Source: Anadara kagoshimensis
Lineage: Eukaryota > Mollusca > Bivalvia > Arcoida > Arcidae
Direction: 5' to 3'
Length of the DNA stretch: 64,000 nt
NCBI GenBank assembly: GCA_021292105.1
Contig: CM037874.1
Location: 13,245,115 to 13,309,114, forward strand
The notes under the pieces were generated by a model. That model was given only the letters and a program-made list of their open reading frames with translations. It had not been told where the DNA came from and made no database searches. Shown in pieces: positions 13,416-21,419 of the stretch (the stretch's first letter is position 1; each line of letters starts with the position of its first letter). The translations under genes and the position numbers were made by a program.

Positions 13416-16400
13416 ACTCATTACAGATTGACCATTGATTCTTGGTCATCATTACACTAATCACTGTCACTTTTAGGGAGTATTTGAAAAAGGTTAACCT
13501 GCACTGAATTCAAAATCTAAAACATCATAATTAGTATTCTATTTCAGTTTTCTAAAAAAATATGTATATTTGCAATGACATTTACTGTATTCTGTTTTAT
13601 CAATATATCAACAGTCAATTATCACATCATAAATCCAGTTAAAAAAAAACACTTGTGTTATTTATTAAGAATTCATTGAATAACAGTAACTTAAAATATG
13701 CCATTCATGAATTGAAATTCAAAGTCCAATCCATAAATTTGAAATAAAAGATATTTTCTGAATTAGTTGGTCAAGCTTAAATTTGTCCCTAACATATTAT
13801 TTCAAATTCAATATGTAATTCAATGTAAATAGCTCTTTTGAATTTTTTGAAATGGTGACCCTAACATAATATCAAATCAAAAGTATATATGTATGTAAAT
13901 TTAAATAATTCAAATGTGAGAAAGCTAACATATTCATGTAAATAAGAACATAAATAAAATGTTGAATTTAAAACATGAAAAAGTCATGATACCGGTACTT
14001 CACAGTTCAGTGAAGCATTAACTAAAATGGTTTCATGTGACTGTAATATATCTCGCAATAAATTAACCATAAATCACAGTAATCTACCAGTATCTACTCT
14101 GGAAGGTATAAATATAACTGTTAAATTTTTAGGGTTTTTTATTCTTAGTATAAAGAAGCCATAATTAGGGCTTTGGTGCTCATCTGACTTATGCTGTAGA
14201 AGCCACTATTGGAAAAGTTTTAGTCAAGATTACCTACAGTCACAGTTCTAGTGTTATTAACAGTAGATTAACAGTAATTAGAATATAAAAAACATCCCTT
14301 AACATACAAAACAAGAATTGTGAGTGAAGCTGATTTATACCCCTATATCGGTTTTATCACTGGGTCATGGCCCTTGACCTATGTACCTAAATTTTGTATG
14401 TGACACATCATCTCATGCTGGTTTACATTTGTGCCAAGTTTATCAAAATCCATCCACAGACATGGATGATATACAGCAAAAATATTTTTTGGATGGACAA
14501 CCAGATGGACAAACAGGCAAGGCATTTCTAATATATCCCTGAAAGCATTGTTGTTGTTGAAGTTGGGGTACAAAAAATGTATAATTGACCTGTTTAAGTT
14601 TAATAACGTCAATAAAATCACAAACTTTAACACTCTCATGTGTACATATAATTAGAAATCACCTGTGCAGCAGGCCACACCAATTCAAAATAAACCAGTA
14701 CATTAGTATTATAGTATTTTTTTAGTTAATGTTTACTTCATGTCTTTCCTTACCCACCCTGAAGCTGACACAAATTGAAAGCTTAAAACAATTGTTGAAG
14801 TCACTAAAAACAACTTTCTCAAGGGTGACAGTAAAAGAAAGGGCATATATGCACACCCATTCCAGACTGTAAAACAAAGGGCATATATGCACACCCATTC
14901 CAGACTGTAAAACAAAGGGCATATATGCACACCCATTCCAGACTGTAAAACAAAGGGCATATATGCACACCCATTCCAGACTGTAAAACAAAGGGCATAT
15001 ATGCACACCCATTCCAGTCAATCTTAAGATAGCAGATAGGAAAAAATTAAGAGTCCATGTACCAGGTATACCGTAACTCAATGTTGTTTCCACAAATGCA
15101 GCCCAAGAAAAAAATTAAGAATTCTTTGTAAGAATTGCCCTAGATATATTTGACGTCCCATAGTTCCATGTTCCTTTTACACAATTTTGATTCCTCACGT
15201 GGGTGGTGTAGCTAGCTAAACAGGAGGTGCTTACCATTTCTGAGCACCTGGCCTCACTTCCCTGGTGGAAGTTCACGTGTTTAACCTAACTTGTCAGTTC
15301 CAAAGTGTTTATTTTGCTTCTGGATTGTGATTCGGACATGGATTAGTATGTTTGTTTTTGATTCTGGATTATGATTTGGACATGGATTAGTATATTTCTT
15401 TTTGACTTCTGAATTGTGATTCGGACATGGATTAGTATGTTTGTTTTTGACTTCTGGATTGTGATTCGGACATGGATTAGTATGTGTGTTTTTTATTTTA
15501 TTTTGATTTTAACATAAATGGGTTTCTTGTATTTTGATTTTTCACAAATAAGTTTTTCCATGGAAATATATGAGCACTGCATCGATTATAAAATATCACA
15601 AAAAAGAAATCATATTATTTAGTGAAAGCATAGATCAATCCAAAACAAAATACAAAGCAAAATAAGATCAACTTATTGTGTTATACAAGTTCAGTGCATA
15701 GTAACCTGATCCTGAAATGTATCCTATATTGATAAATAATGAAAATAAGAATATATATTATAATTAGGAGATAACTGTCTTGTAATTTTCAATTTCCAGA
15801 CGTATATCAGTGGTTATACTGTCGCAAATTAGTTTTATTAGCGACAAATCAGCGGAGCATGAAAATTAACATTTGATGCAAATATTTGTTTACAAATCAC
15901 ATTTTATCCTGCAATAAAAAGAATCCTACACCACTAACAGTGTAATATTTTCAATGTCAGGAAAATATTCATTCTCCTTTGAAATATCTTTGTGCAAGAT
16001 GGTTTGGTACCGAATGTGCACATGCAAGTACCCGGAAAATATGAAGCAGTATATTGTGGTTTTACTGACATCAGCCAATGAAAACGGGTGTTACATACAG
16101 AATGAATTAGAATTTTTGTTATAATATGCACTGACAAGTGATTTTTAAATAAATTGATTTCTGATTATACTTATTGACCATATTTCTTTATTCCAAATAC
16201 TGGCACCACACTTATAACTATTTTATAGAGTGTCACCTGGCAAGGTCTCCTCATCTTCATCAAAACCACAAGCATACCATGTGATGCCCCATATATTTCT
16301 TTTGGATATGGAAACACATAGATTTTCATTTTGGAGAATAAATGATGCTATACTGGGAATATGTCATAGCATGTTATTAATTTGTTTGGAAAAATGAAAA

Positions 16401-19400
16401 AAAAATATGGTATTGTTAATGGGGTATTCTTGCAAACCCAAATTGGACAGTATTTCAAATTTTCAATGTAACCATGGTAACATACCTTTATCATCTACAA
16501 GTAGATCATCTGGTTGGTTAGCTGACACACATCCTCTGTAAAGTAAAAAAATCATACCAGTTCATAATTGTGTCTTAAAGTTCATGATATGGAACTTATA
16601 AATCATGAAAATTAGAATATATGAGAATTGATGTATCGCCAGTCATGCCCACAATGTTCCGACAAAGGCTCGGCATACTTGAATTAGATGCAAAAAGAAT
16701 GAAAACTCGGCATGAATAGTGCTGTTTAATGATGTCACTGACACAAGTACATCATTAGATGCCTAGACGCTGCCTTAGTACCGTGATGGCAGCCATTGTC
16801 GGAACATTGTGGACGTGGTCAGCAAAACGTCAATTGAAGTTATGACTATAGATCTACTTACGACTTTGGCCATGGTGGTTTCATGGTCTAAAGCAGGGGT
16901 TCAAAATTATGTTTTGATATGGAAGGTCCAGGACCTTTTGCTTTTAAATTTGGCAGGTTCCACATAAAGTTATAAAATTCCAATATCATCATTGAAAGGT
17001 TCATGTGCAATTATGTTGTCAGATTGAAAAAAGTACATCCTGGTAAAAAAAAAAAAAAGAAGGCAGGTCCATCAGACTTATACAGATTAAATATCAAGGG
17101 TCCCAGTGTGAAAACAATAGGTCCTGCACCTCGAACCAGGGGAATTTTTAACCCCTGCTAAAGTGTGCACTTACAAATTGCAATGTCTGTGTTTGAATCC
17201 CATATGTGCAGATTCTAGTGTGAGAATGTTTTGCCAAATTTTGGAAATTTTTAATTCCTAAAGTTGCTGGTTTTCTCTATGTGCTCCAGTTTCTTCTGCC
17301 ATCCAAGACCTGACTGCCTTGATATAAGAGACATACTCTTGATTACATTTTCATAGCTGTAGAAGCCTGATGAAATAATGTAATAGTAAAGACTAGGCAC
17401 TCCTTAGTCCTATGACAGTTACTATTGATACAGGTATATCAGGCTGACTAATCAATTTTATTTACCAAGTATTTGTCCAGATCGGTACATTTTTAGTGCA
17501 AAAGGTTGCCATTTAGGTACTTTTTTATTGTTAAGTGTTTGATTTTGGTACAATTTCCATACAAAAAGTCCGAATCTATTGTACTTCTAAATAAAACAAG
17601 AGGCCCATGGGCCTTAACGCTCACCTGTGACCTTGACCTTTGAACCCATAACCCTCATTCATGTATCAAAATGATCATTCGACCAATACCTACAATATTC
17701 TAGCATACATGCCTATACAAAATATTTATAGTTTTCAAGATAATTAACCAATTCAGTATTAATTTGCACCTGTGACCTTGACCTTTGAACTCATGACCTT
17801 TATTCATATATCAAAATTATCATTAGACCAATACCTACAATATTCCAATATATGCCTATACAAGGAAGTTATGGTTTTTGAGATAATCAACCATTTCAGT
17901 TCTTGCTTGCATCTGTGACCTTGACCTTTGAACCCATGGCCTTTATTAATATATCAAAATGACCATTGTGCCATTACCTACAATATTCTAATATGTATGC
18001 CTATAAAAAAAGTTAATAGTTTTGCAGATAATCAACTATAATGGAAATAGTTGTTCATCTTTGAACTTGACCTTTAAACCCATGACCTTTAATAATATAT
18101 CAAAATGACCATTGTGCCATTACCTACAATATTCTAATATGTATGCCTATACAAAAAGTTAATAGTTTTGCAGATAATCAACTATAACGGAAATAGTTGT
18201 TCATCTTTGACCTTGACCTTTGACCTTGATCTATGTATCAAAATGATCACCGTGTCAATACCTACAATTAACTGAAAATCCCATGCCATTATCACTTGAA
18301 ATGTTTAAAACAAAGGTCAAAAACAGGGACATGACCTTGACCTTTGACCTTGAAATCTTTTGGAAGAAAATAGCAAGACAAGATCAACAGTGAAAACTCC
18401 ATACAATTATCTTCAGCCGTTATCGAGTTATAACAATAAATGTCTCATTTTCAAAATTACATAATTTTATGCAAAAAATGCATAACCTATTTTTCGTTCA
18501 ATTTTCATGAAAAACACAATTTTAATGTCCCCAGGTATGCTGAATCCAAATATCCAATCAAAATTTGCCTGCATCTTCTGGTTCCAGAGAAGAAGATGTT
18601 TTTGTCTTTTTGCAATTTTTAGTAACGGCGGACATCTTGTTGGGCGTGGCCAAACCCCGAACACAATTTTGAAAGGCTGTTACCCAGGCATGATAATCAC
18701 CAAGTTTCATCAAATTTGGCTAAGTAGTTTTGGAGGAGAAGATTAAAATGTAAAGTTTACACACGACGCACGACGGACGACGCACAACGCACGACGGACG
18801 GTGATAGATTGCAATAGCTCATCTGAGCCTTCGGCTCAGGTGAGCTAAAAATGTCAAAATGGAAAAAATCTGTCTACTTTCACCTTTTCATTTTATCTGT
18901 CTGTTTATCCGTTTTATGTACAAATCCATCAAAAACGGATAGATCTGTCTATTTGGTCAGCCTGGTATATTAAAAGTTATAAACTTACTTCATTTCTGCT
19001 TCCTTTGCTTCCTGGGTTGATATATCTTTCTCCACACTGTAGTCCAGTATAGATTTGACACCAAACTTTCGATATTTATCTACCAGTGGTTTTATACTTA
19101 TTTGATCTTCACCCGCCACAAAATGACCATAAAATGACGACTTCATTATCTTGGTGAACAAAGTCTTCCCAAAAACTTTCTGACTCCATTTCAAAATCTA
19201 AAAACAAAAGAAATTTAATATCTACAAACAAAAATATGCGGGGGGAAAAAGGCCCTACTGCTGATGACCTGATGCTGATGATGGTAATGGTGGTGTTGGT
19301 GATGGTGATTTTCACCAAGAATGTTTAGTTTCAACTTGAAGCCATTCATTTTTTTCAATAACCTATACATAGAGTGAAAAGTTACTTTAATATTTATGTT

Positions 19401-20782
19401 TCTGTGTAGCTTTTGGTTGACAACAATATTTACTAAATTTTAAAATCAGTTCAAGGTCATTAAAAGGTTTACCTCATCAGAATTTTGGTATAAAATTAAC
19501 AGAAATATTCAAGATAATGGGTGGACATGGCCAAGTGGTACTGTCACTAGGGTTGTGGGTTCGAACCTCACTCAGGACTTGCATATTTTCTGAGATGATT
19601 TTCATCTCCTGCCCAAACTAGAGCTGTAAAAAGCTAAATACTAGTATAGTGTTTCCGATGAAACAGACACAAAACCAAGGACCTGTATTTTATTAATTCA
19701 TTTTGTTGTATAATACTAATGATGAAATTTATGAAAATGAAATAAATTTAAATGTACATGGCTCAAGTTAAATTACAATTGTTTTTATCGTGGATTAGTT
19801 AACATAGTATCTTCTGCAATGAATAAGACTCTTCCTTATAAGCCTATCAAATGACCTAAGGAAGTAATGAATGTGTTCGTTAGGGTCACTAGTCAGAAAT
19901 TATGTTATCAAGTCGCTGTATCATACTATGATACTGGGAGAAACAACATTGACCTATCCATTTGACCTTTCATTAGGAATATTCGTATAGAAGAGTCTAC
20001 CTTATACATAGGTAGTAGTAGGATTTGTAGCTAATAATGTGTACAGAAGATAAGTATTATGTATACAAAATAAACGTGATTTCTGTATTATTATTTCAGT
20101 CGTCTATAATAAATTTTAATTAAAGGTTAAGTGGACAGGTTAATGTCGTTTGCCTATACATGTATTTAAATGAATTCATCTTCCTGAAACTTGACATGTC
20201 AAGTGTTATTAATAATAATAATAAATCTTTATTTACAGTCGAATTTTAAAACATAAAACTTATGCAAATAGACAATTTTAAATTTTTTTTTTAAATCCGG
20301 TTCATTCATAAACGGGACACACTACGAACATATTAAATATATAAAACAGCTCTATAAATTGGCCGTTTGCCATCAAAAGATTTGTTAAATAATTCAGTAT
20401 TGATCACGCACCTTGCTATTTTATAAATAAAAACCGGATTTAATATCAAAATTATTTATAGAATTACCTGCTTGTTATTATTTACAAGAAATGGTATAGA
20501 ACAGCCACTAAACACAATTAAAGCTCTTAAAAGTTCCGATGTAGTCTTGCTTCTAAAGGCTTCATGTTCGTTGGAAAATGTCAGATCAATATTGTTTGGA
20601 TGTTCTTTGGCGAGTGGAAGTCCTTCTACTTTTGACTTTGGTTTTTGTGGATCAGAGCTAGCCTCTGCATTATAATGAGTCGTTGTTGACGATTTGAACC
20701 TGAAAGTTCCTAAAGAATCTGCATTAATTCTTAGCCATTTTCTCTGCACTTGTTGAAATGGTCTGCTACAAAATACCGCCAT
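881..20782 (-). CDS. PRODH: Proline dehydrogenase 1, mitochondrial (12 exons, 3' end off window)
   Basis: Twelve exons with GT-AG borders and matching phases read as PRODH, the FAD enzyme of the mitochondrial inner membrane that oxidises L-proline to pyrroline-5-carboxylate and feeds electrons to ubiquinone. Exons from 5' to 3': 20468-20782, 18989-19197, 16486-16535, 11015-11161, 7630-7694, 6615-6802, 5532-5613, 4280-4372, 3401-3547, 2386-2481, 1459-1643, 881-967. They sum to about 554 codons (human PRODH is about 600 in all). Family motifs seen: [36 protein letters not shown] and [10 protein letters not shown] of the (beta/alpha)8 barrel. The N-terminus is Arg-rich and nearly free of acidic residues, as expected for a mitochondrial presequence. 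The last exon(s), with the substrate-binding SRRA arginines, are not in 1-880 and should lie beyond the left edge. Oddities: tandem copies of three exon edges and a frame slip in exon 12. Confidence 0.96.
1155..1442. repeat. (CT)n microsatellite tracts
   Basis: Four separate CT runs (about 1161-1182, 1256-1286, 1342-1364, 1422-1442) alternating with the exon-edge copies. Confidence 0.9.
1181..1458 (-). repeat. PRODH: Three extra copies of the PRODH exon 11 donor edge between (CT)n tracts
   Basis: The last 40-60 bp of exon 11 plus the gtaagt donor and about 15 bp of intron recur near 1187-1250, 1288-1345 and 1368-1423, each separated by a (CT)n run. The two nearer copies are almost identical to the real exon end; the farthest has several changes. 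Read-through from exon 11 meets TAA at once (GAG AAG TAA), so unlike exon 7 these copies cannot extend the protein directly. Confidence 0.85.
1459..1643 (-). CDS. PRODH: PRODH exon 11
   Basis: [20 protein letters not shown], then [15 protein letters not shown] and [17 protein letters not shown], matching human GYEDPINPTYEAT and [15 protein letters not shown]. Ends in phase 2 at a gtaagt donor that is repeated three more times downstream. Confidence 0.97.
2386..2481 (-). CDS. PRODH: PRODH exon 10
   Basis: 32 codons: [17 protein letters not shown], then [13 protein letters not shown]. The KLVRGAY strand contributes to the FAD/substrate pocket in the family. Donor gtaagt. Confidence 0.97.
2518..2635. 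repeat. Intronic tandem duplication, about 57 bp x 2
   Basis: The phrase atatcatggg..taaactaaaatagcttg..tgcaagt..cttgcaactgtt occurs at about 2521-2573 and again at 2578-2632 with few differences. It lies in PRODH intron 9 and has no coding content. Confidence 0.8.
3401..3547 (-). CDS. PRODH: PRODH exon 9
   Basis: 49 codons with [19 protein letters not shown], then [11 protein letters not shown] and [10 protein letters not shown], among the most conserved barrel strands of the family. Phase 0 both sides; donor gtattt. Confidence 0.97.
3747..3800 (+). mobile_element. SINE tail fragment
   Basis: Contains TCAATATAAGTGAAATATTC followed by TTGACTGGGATGTTAAACACC, the 3' domain typical of bivalve tRNA-derived SINEs. 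Related fragments lie near 2322-2350 and, reversed, near 148-190, 3918-3955 and 10884-10915, and forward at 12970-13020 and 17310-17345. Confidence 0.55.
4069..4226. mobile_element. MITE with AGGGGCCCAGTAGCCAAT-type termini
   Basis: GCAGGGATTAAGATTAACAG at the left mirrors the right end (TTAAGCTTCATCCCTG). The same element occurs inverted at 22017-22196, sharing GGGGCCCAGTAGCCAATTG and AAAATCAGTCTAGGG. Short, non-coding, non-autonomous. Confidence 0.65.
4280..4372 (-). CDS. PRODH: PRODH exon 8
   Basis: 31 codons: [20 protein letters not shown], then [11 protein letters not shown]; matches GQLEPLLSRFTEEEELQMTRML of human PRODH. Phase 0 both sides; donor gtagga. Confidence 0.95.
4591..4860. 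mobile_element. MITE built of GATATC palindromes
   Basis: Terminal inverted repeats of about 24 bp: TGGGGCGCTGTTTTACTATT at the left, its near-perfect complement ending GCGCCCCA at the right. The inside is a run of imperfect palindromes on the theme TTGATATCAATAAATCGAAT, with about a dozen GATATC sites. Non-coding; can fold into one long hairpin or many small ones. Confidence 0.85.
5339..5516. mobile_element. MITE, 'GTGGTTC..CTGTAC' family (copy 1)
   Basis: Left end GTGGTTCATCACTGTACTAT matches the complement of the right end (GTACAGCAGCCAACCCC). Same family as 50822-51018 and 60472-60666, sharing CATTTTGGAAAA, AATGTCATTTTTA and CAATGGAAATAAT-type blocks. It ends about 15 bp from the donor of PRODH exon 7. 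Confidence 0.75.
5532..5613 (-). CDS. PRODH: PRODH exon 7 (the complete copy)
   Basis: The only unit of the 90-bp array with both an acceptor (ttttacag at 5614-5621) and a proper exon end and donor (ATAACG then gtaaat). Encodes [15 protein letters not shown], then [11 protein letters not shown], matching family MDLLDWSSLID...KLSKHLVVPN. Phase 2 in, phase 0 out, as required by exons 6 and 8. Confidence 0.94.
5614..6254 (-). repeat. PRODH: 90-bp array: seven extra copies of the PRODH exon 7 acceptor edge
   Basis: Seven further units at 90-bp spacing, nearly identical, lie on the 5' side of exon 7. Each has the pyrimidine tract and AG followed by about 60 bp of exon 7 ([19 protein letters not shown]), then about 30 bp leading to the next acceptor, and no clear donor. 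Because 90 bp is 30 codons and no unit holds a stop, the minus strand stays open across all eight copies in the exon 7 frame. Use of an upstream acceptor would add multiples of 30 residues. Differences between units are a few single bases, including one D-to-G and one L-to-H change. Confidence 0.95.
6615..6802 (-). CDS. PRODH: PRODH exon 6
   Basis: Encodes [19 protein letters not shown], then [20 protein letters not shown] and [12 protein letters not shown]. This is the variable insert before the LLDW motif in animal PRODH. Acceptor actttcag, donor gtaaag, phase 2 out. Confidence 0.92.
6887..7053. mobile_element. MITE, 'GAACCTGTCTATAAAGG' family
   Basis: AGTCGAACCTCTATATAAAA at the left and ACACAGGTTTGACTAG at the right form inverted ends; the interior has GGCCACC/GGTCACC blocks. 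Related copies at 12350-12515, 57680-57870, 58430-58490 and 59505-59600. Lies in PRODH intron 5 between the old exon 6 copy and exon 6. Confidence 0.7.
7070..7128 (-). pseudogene. PRODH: Decayed duplicate of the 5' edge of PRODH exon 6
   Basis: This piece and the flanking intron up to about 7165 align with 6741-6840, i.e. the start of exon 6, its acceptor and some 35 bases of intron. The copy keeps an AG at 7129-7130 and an open frame in the same phase ([18 protein letters not shown], against [18 protein letters not shown] in exon 6), but has no visible donor. It lies about 270 bp on the 5' side of the real exon and is clearly diverged, so it is an older exon-edge copy. Confidence 0.7.
7630..7694 (-). 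CDS. PRODH: PRODH exon 5
   Basis: 65-bp exon reading [20 protein letters not shown], a hallmark strand of the barrel (family GFSAIKLTALGRPQ). Donor gtaagta; ends in phase 0. Confidence 0.96.
7850..8075. repeat. Dispersed mollusc-type repeat with a poly-C/G end
   Basis: Contains ATGGATGAACAGACTGACAG followed by a C10 run and GCAGGGGGTATAAAA. Similar phrases (ggatggacaaccagatggac) occur at 14330-14600. Looks like a non-coding dispersed element; class uncertain. Confidence 0.4.
8376..8656 (+). mobile_element. Dispersed repeat carrying the 49-bp satellite monomer (3' part)
   Basis: Copy of a repeat best seen at 59041-59495: CCCTCAAAAAGTTTTATGG, TTTGATGTCTCTGTGTCCAG, CACTTCCCTGGTGGAAGTTC, CCTAACTTGTCAGTT and finally the monomer GACATGGATTAGTATGTTTG. 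The end is followed by a 180-bp tandem duplication. Confidence 0.75.
8640..8935 (+). repeat. Tandem duplication, about 180 bp x 2, including one satellite monomer
   Basis: ATTTTATTATTAGCAGTT...GGGGAACAACTCTACCTTAC...TTAATTGATAAAGCATG is repeated from about 8817 with minor changes; the second copy begins with another GACATGGATTAGTATG monomer. Confidence 0.8.
8936..9838. other. PRODH intron 4, no feature recognised
   Basis: AT-rich intron; no exon, no clear transposon end and no tandem repeat seen. Confidence 0.5.
9839..10078. mobile_element. MITE, 'AAACAACAATGACCTGTCC' family (copy 1)
   Basis: Inverted ends: GGCAAACAACAATGACCTGT at the left; right end complement GGAAACAACATTGACCTGTC. About 35-bp ends, 240 bp in all. 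A second copy in the opposite sense lies at 19934-20156. Confidence 0.8.
11015..11161 (-). CDS. PRODH: PRODH exon 4
   Basis: Encodes [19 protein letters not shown], then [16 protein letters not shown] and [11 protein letters not shown]; matches the TARTYFYADEA segment of vertebrate PRODH. Phase 1 on both sides; acceptor aattttag, donor gtacaa. Confidence 0.95.
11517..11612 (+). repeat. 24-bp tandem repeat, 4 copies
   Basis: Unit CCCCTTTATAATGCTAAAAT plus tTGT repeated four times with G/T-C/A substitutions; 24 bp is eight codons, which explains open frames on both strands here. Intronic. Confidence 0.9.
11640..12072. mobile_element. MITE with 'TACTGCAGCCCTCAA' ends
   Basis: TTTACTGCAGCCCTCAAA at the left pairs with TTGAAGGCTGTACTGTAAA at the right. 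Inside are paired phrases built on GTGGCCAGCTGGCCACCAAT and GGACAAGCTGGCCGCCAAT. Non-coding. Confidence 0.65.
12350..12515. mobile_element. MITE, 'GAACCTGTCTATAAAGG' family
   Basis: CAGTCAAACCTGTCTATAAA at the left; right end complement TTACAGTCTAACCTACCTTA. Best-preserved copy of this family in the window. Confidence 0.8.
12663..12702 (-). CDS. PRODH: Candidate alternative first exon of PRODH
   Basis: On the minus strand an ATG at 12702 opens 13 codons ([13 protein letters not shown]) plus one base before a strong gtaagtg donor. The exon leaves in phase 1, the phase needed to join exon 4, giving ...[13 protein letters not shown]. It lies in intron 3 beside a CpG-rich promoter-like patch. 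A protein made from here would lack the mitochondrial presequence and exons 1-3. Phase agreement alone has a one-in-three chance; the promoter context strengthens the case. It could also be the first exon of a non-coding transcript. Confidence 0.45.
12703..12948. promoter_or_regulatory. Candidate bidirectional internal promoter
   Basis: A locally CpG-rich patch in otherwise AT-rich intron. It holds an NRF1-type palindrome GCGCATGCGC (12904-12913), paired CRE-like half sites TGACGT and TACGTCA (12793-12807, an inverted repeat) and two AATGGCG-type motifs near 12750-12767. Donor-bounded open exons leave it on both strands (12663-12702 minus, 12750-12948 plus). The motifs are seen; promoter activity is inferred. 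Confidence 0.45.
12750..12948 (+). CDS. Possible first exon of an unknown plus-strand transcript
   Basis: ATG at 12750 opens 66 codons before a good donor (tacG then gtaagt at 12949). The peptide has one hydrophobic stretch around residues 12-32 ([20 protein letters not shown]) that could span a membrane, followed by several cysteines. I do not recognise it and find no matching downstream exon. The frame stays open past the donor to 13130, where it enters SINE-like sequence. It could be only the untranslated start of an antisense transcript. Confidence 0.22.
13296..13412. repeat. (GATT)n and (GA)n microsatellites
   Basis: GATT/GATTG runs at about 13301-13348 and a GA run at 13382-13412. Confidence 0.9.
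13413..14330. other. AT-rich PRODH intron 3, nothing recognised
   Basis: Long A/T-rich stretch with no convincing ORF, exon edge or element end. Confidence 0.5.
14330..14610. repeat. Dispersed repeat resembling 7850-8075
   Basis: Contains AAGAATTGTGAGTGAAGC, GGGTCATGGCCCTTGACCTA and CATCCACAGACATGGATGAT followed by GGATGGACAACCAGATGGAC, the typical layout of a common mollusc non-coding repeat. Boundaries approximate. Confidence 0.4.
14841..15018 (-). repeat. 38-bp tandem array with a splice-acceptor-like core
   Basis: Unit gggcatatatgcacacccat tccagactgtaaaacaaa (38 bp), four full copies plus a partial, identical to each other. On the minus strand (sense for PRODH) each full unit reads CCCTTTGTTTTACAG then TCTGGAATGG, a strong 3' splice site look-alike. 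A donor-like GG gtaagg lies downstream at 14752-14753. It may be cryptic, or the edge of an unrecognised cassette exon. Confidence 0.9.
15129..15500 (+). mobile_element. Dispersed repeat with four tail monomers
   Basis: Body phrases TATATTTGACGTCCCATAGT, CACTTCCCTGGTGGAAGTTC and CCTAACTTGTCAGTTCC, then four tandem monomers of about 50 bp (GATTCGGACATGGATTAGTA) at about 15311-15500. This is an intermediate between single-monomer copies and the 18-kb satellite. Confidence 0.85.
16486..16535 (-). CDS. PRODH: PRODH exon 3 (50 bp)
   Basis: Small exon encoding [16 protein letters not shown]. Acceptor ctttacag, donor gtatgt. Phase 2 in and phase 1 out fit exons 2 and 4 exactly, which is the main support because this stretch is poorly conserved in the family. 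Confidence 0.85.
16628..16837. mobile_element. MITE with 'CACAATGTTCCGACAA' inverted ends
   Basis: Left TCATGCCCACAATGTTCCGA, right end complement CACGTCCACAATGTTCCGAC; about 38-bp ends, 210 bp in total. Non-coding. Confidence 0.85.
16888..17163. mobile_element. hAT-like MITE (CAGGGGTT ends)
   Basis: Ends CAGGGGTTCAAAATT and, reversed, CAGGGGTTAAAAATT, each flanked by CTAAAG. The terminal CAGGGG and the flanking direct repeat fit a non-autonomous hAT element; the exact 8-bp target duplication is not clean. Confidence 0.7.
17598..18848 (+). mobile_element. Non-coding dispersed element with TGACCTTTGACC-type internal repeats
   Basis: Starts AAGAGGCCCATGGGCCTTAA then CGCTCACCTG and ends in a 14-bp stem around a TTC loop (CTGAGCCTTCGGCTCAG, then GTGAGCT), a layout widespread in bivalves. 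Inside are four or five diverged units of about 145 bp, each opening with GTGACCTTGACCTTTGAAC, a decayed CATGAAAAACAC/CCAAGTTTCATCAAATTTG block and a CGACGCACGACGGACG tail. The terminal hairpin hints at a Helitron-like 3' end, but no canonical CTRR end is plain. Lies in PRODH intron 2. Confidence 0.7.
18989..19197 (-). CDS. PRODH: PRODH exon 2
   Basis: Acceptor ttttttag at 19198-19199, donor gtaagt at 18988. Encodes [11 protein letters not shown], then [10 protein letters not shown], then [15 protein letters not shown], closely matching vertebrate PRODH. Ends in phase 2. Confidence 0.96.
19520..19690 (+). mobile_element. tRNA-derived SINE head
   Basis: A-box-like TGGCCAAGTGGTA and B-box GGTTCGAACCTC at tRNA spacing suggest a Ser/Leu-type tRNA ancestor. 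Not an intact tRNA. Lies in PRODH intron 1. Confidence 0.55.
19934..20156. mobile_element. MITE, 'AAACAACAATGACCTGTCC' family (copy 2, inverted)
   Basis: Ends AGAAACAACATTGACCTATC and, reversed, GGCAAACGACATTAACCTGT; interior matches 9839-10078 in reverse. Confidence 0.8.
20468..20782 (-). CDS. PRODH: PRODH exon 1 (start codon, mitochondrial presequence)
   Basis: 105 codons from the ATG at 20782, ending in CAG before a gtaatt donor (phase 0). Residues 1-32 are rich in Arg, Ser and Phe and fit a mitochondrial targeting sequence. The last third ([15 protein letters not shown] then [11 protein letters not shown]) matches the start of the conserved animal PRODH fold. A GTG codon directly upstream is not needed as a start. 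The start context ATGGCGG resembles a YY1-type initiator element. Confidence 0.93.
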
Positions 20783-20785
20783 CAC

Positions 20786-21368
20786 ATTCTATGCACTGGT
20801 TATGAATGAATTAATTGGCCCAAGGGAAATAACTCTGTTGTGTTTACGATTATGTTTGCATCAACATTGTTCCAGTGGGGGCATTTTGGTATTCCTGTCT
20901 TATGAAATGTTTTTCGGAATATTTATACAATTGATAAACAAACGATACAATGACTTTTTGCCATCATTGTTTGAATATTTATTATTTATCTAGAGTATCA
21001 AAGACTTATATAAAGAAGAACTTATTTAACCTTTTGTGAACCTTATTCGAATCGTAACTGGTGGGTGTGCGCAATTCTTGTGATTTGATTGGTTAAACCA
21101 GACACACCTCCAATACTGTGTAAACACATGTGGAATTATTTACGTAAGTGATCGGTGTTGTTTAGAATTTATGCAAATTTTCTGAATGTGTGTGTGTGTC
21201 CAAAATTCCTGGGTTTACCTTTTCTTATTTTCAGATCTAGTTTTTAAGACAATCATTATTAGCGAAACAATCATACGATGCTAGCCAGCTACTAGCAAAT
21301 GTTACTGTTTTCGCTCTAACCATGTCAATGTACCCCTAATTTACGATTTATTATTATTATTATTCATG

Positions 21369-21419
<51 letters not shown>

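Noticed and set aside
881-20782. PRODH as a pseudogene
   Set aside because: One frame slip in exon 12 against eleven intact exons with intact splice sites and conserved motifs; an indel error is the simpler reading.
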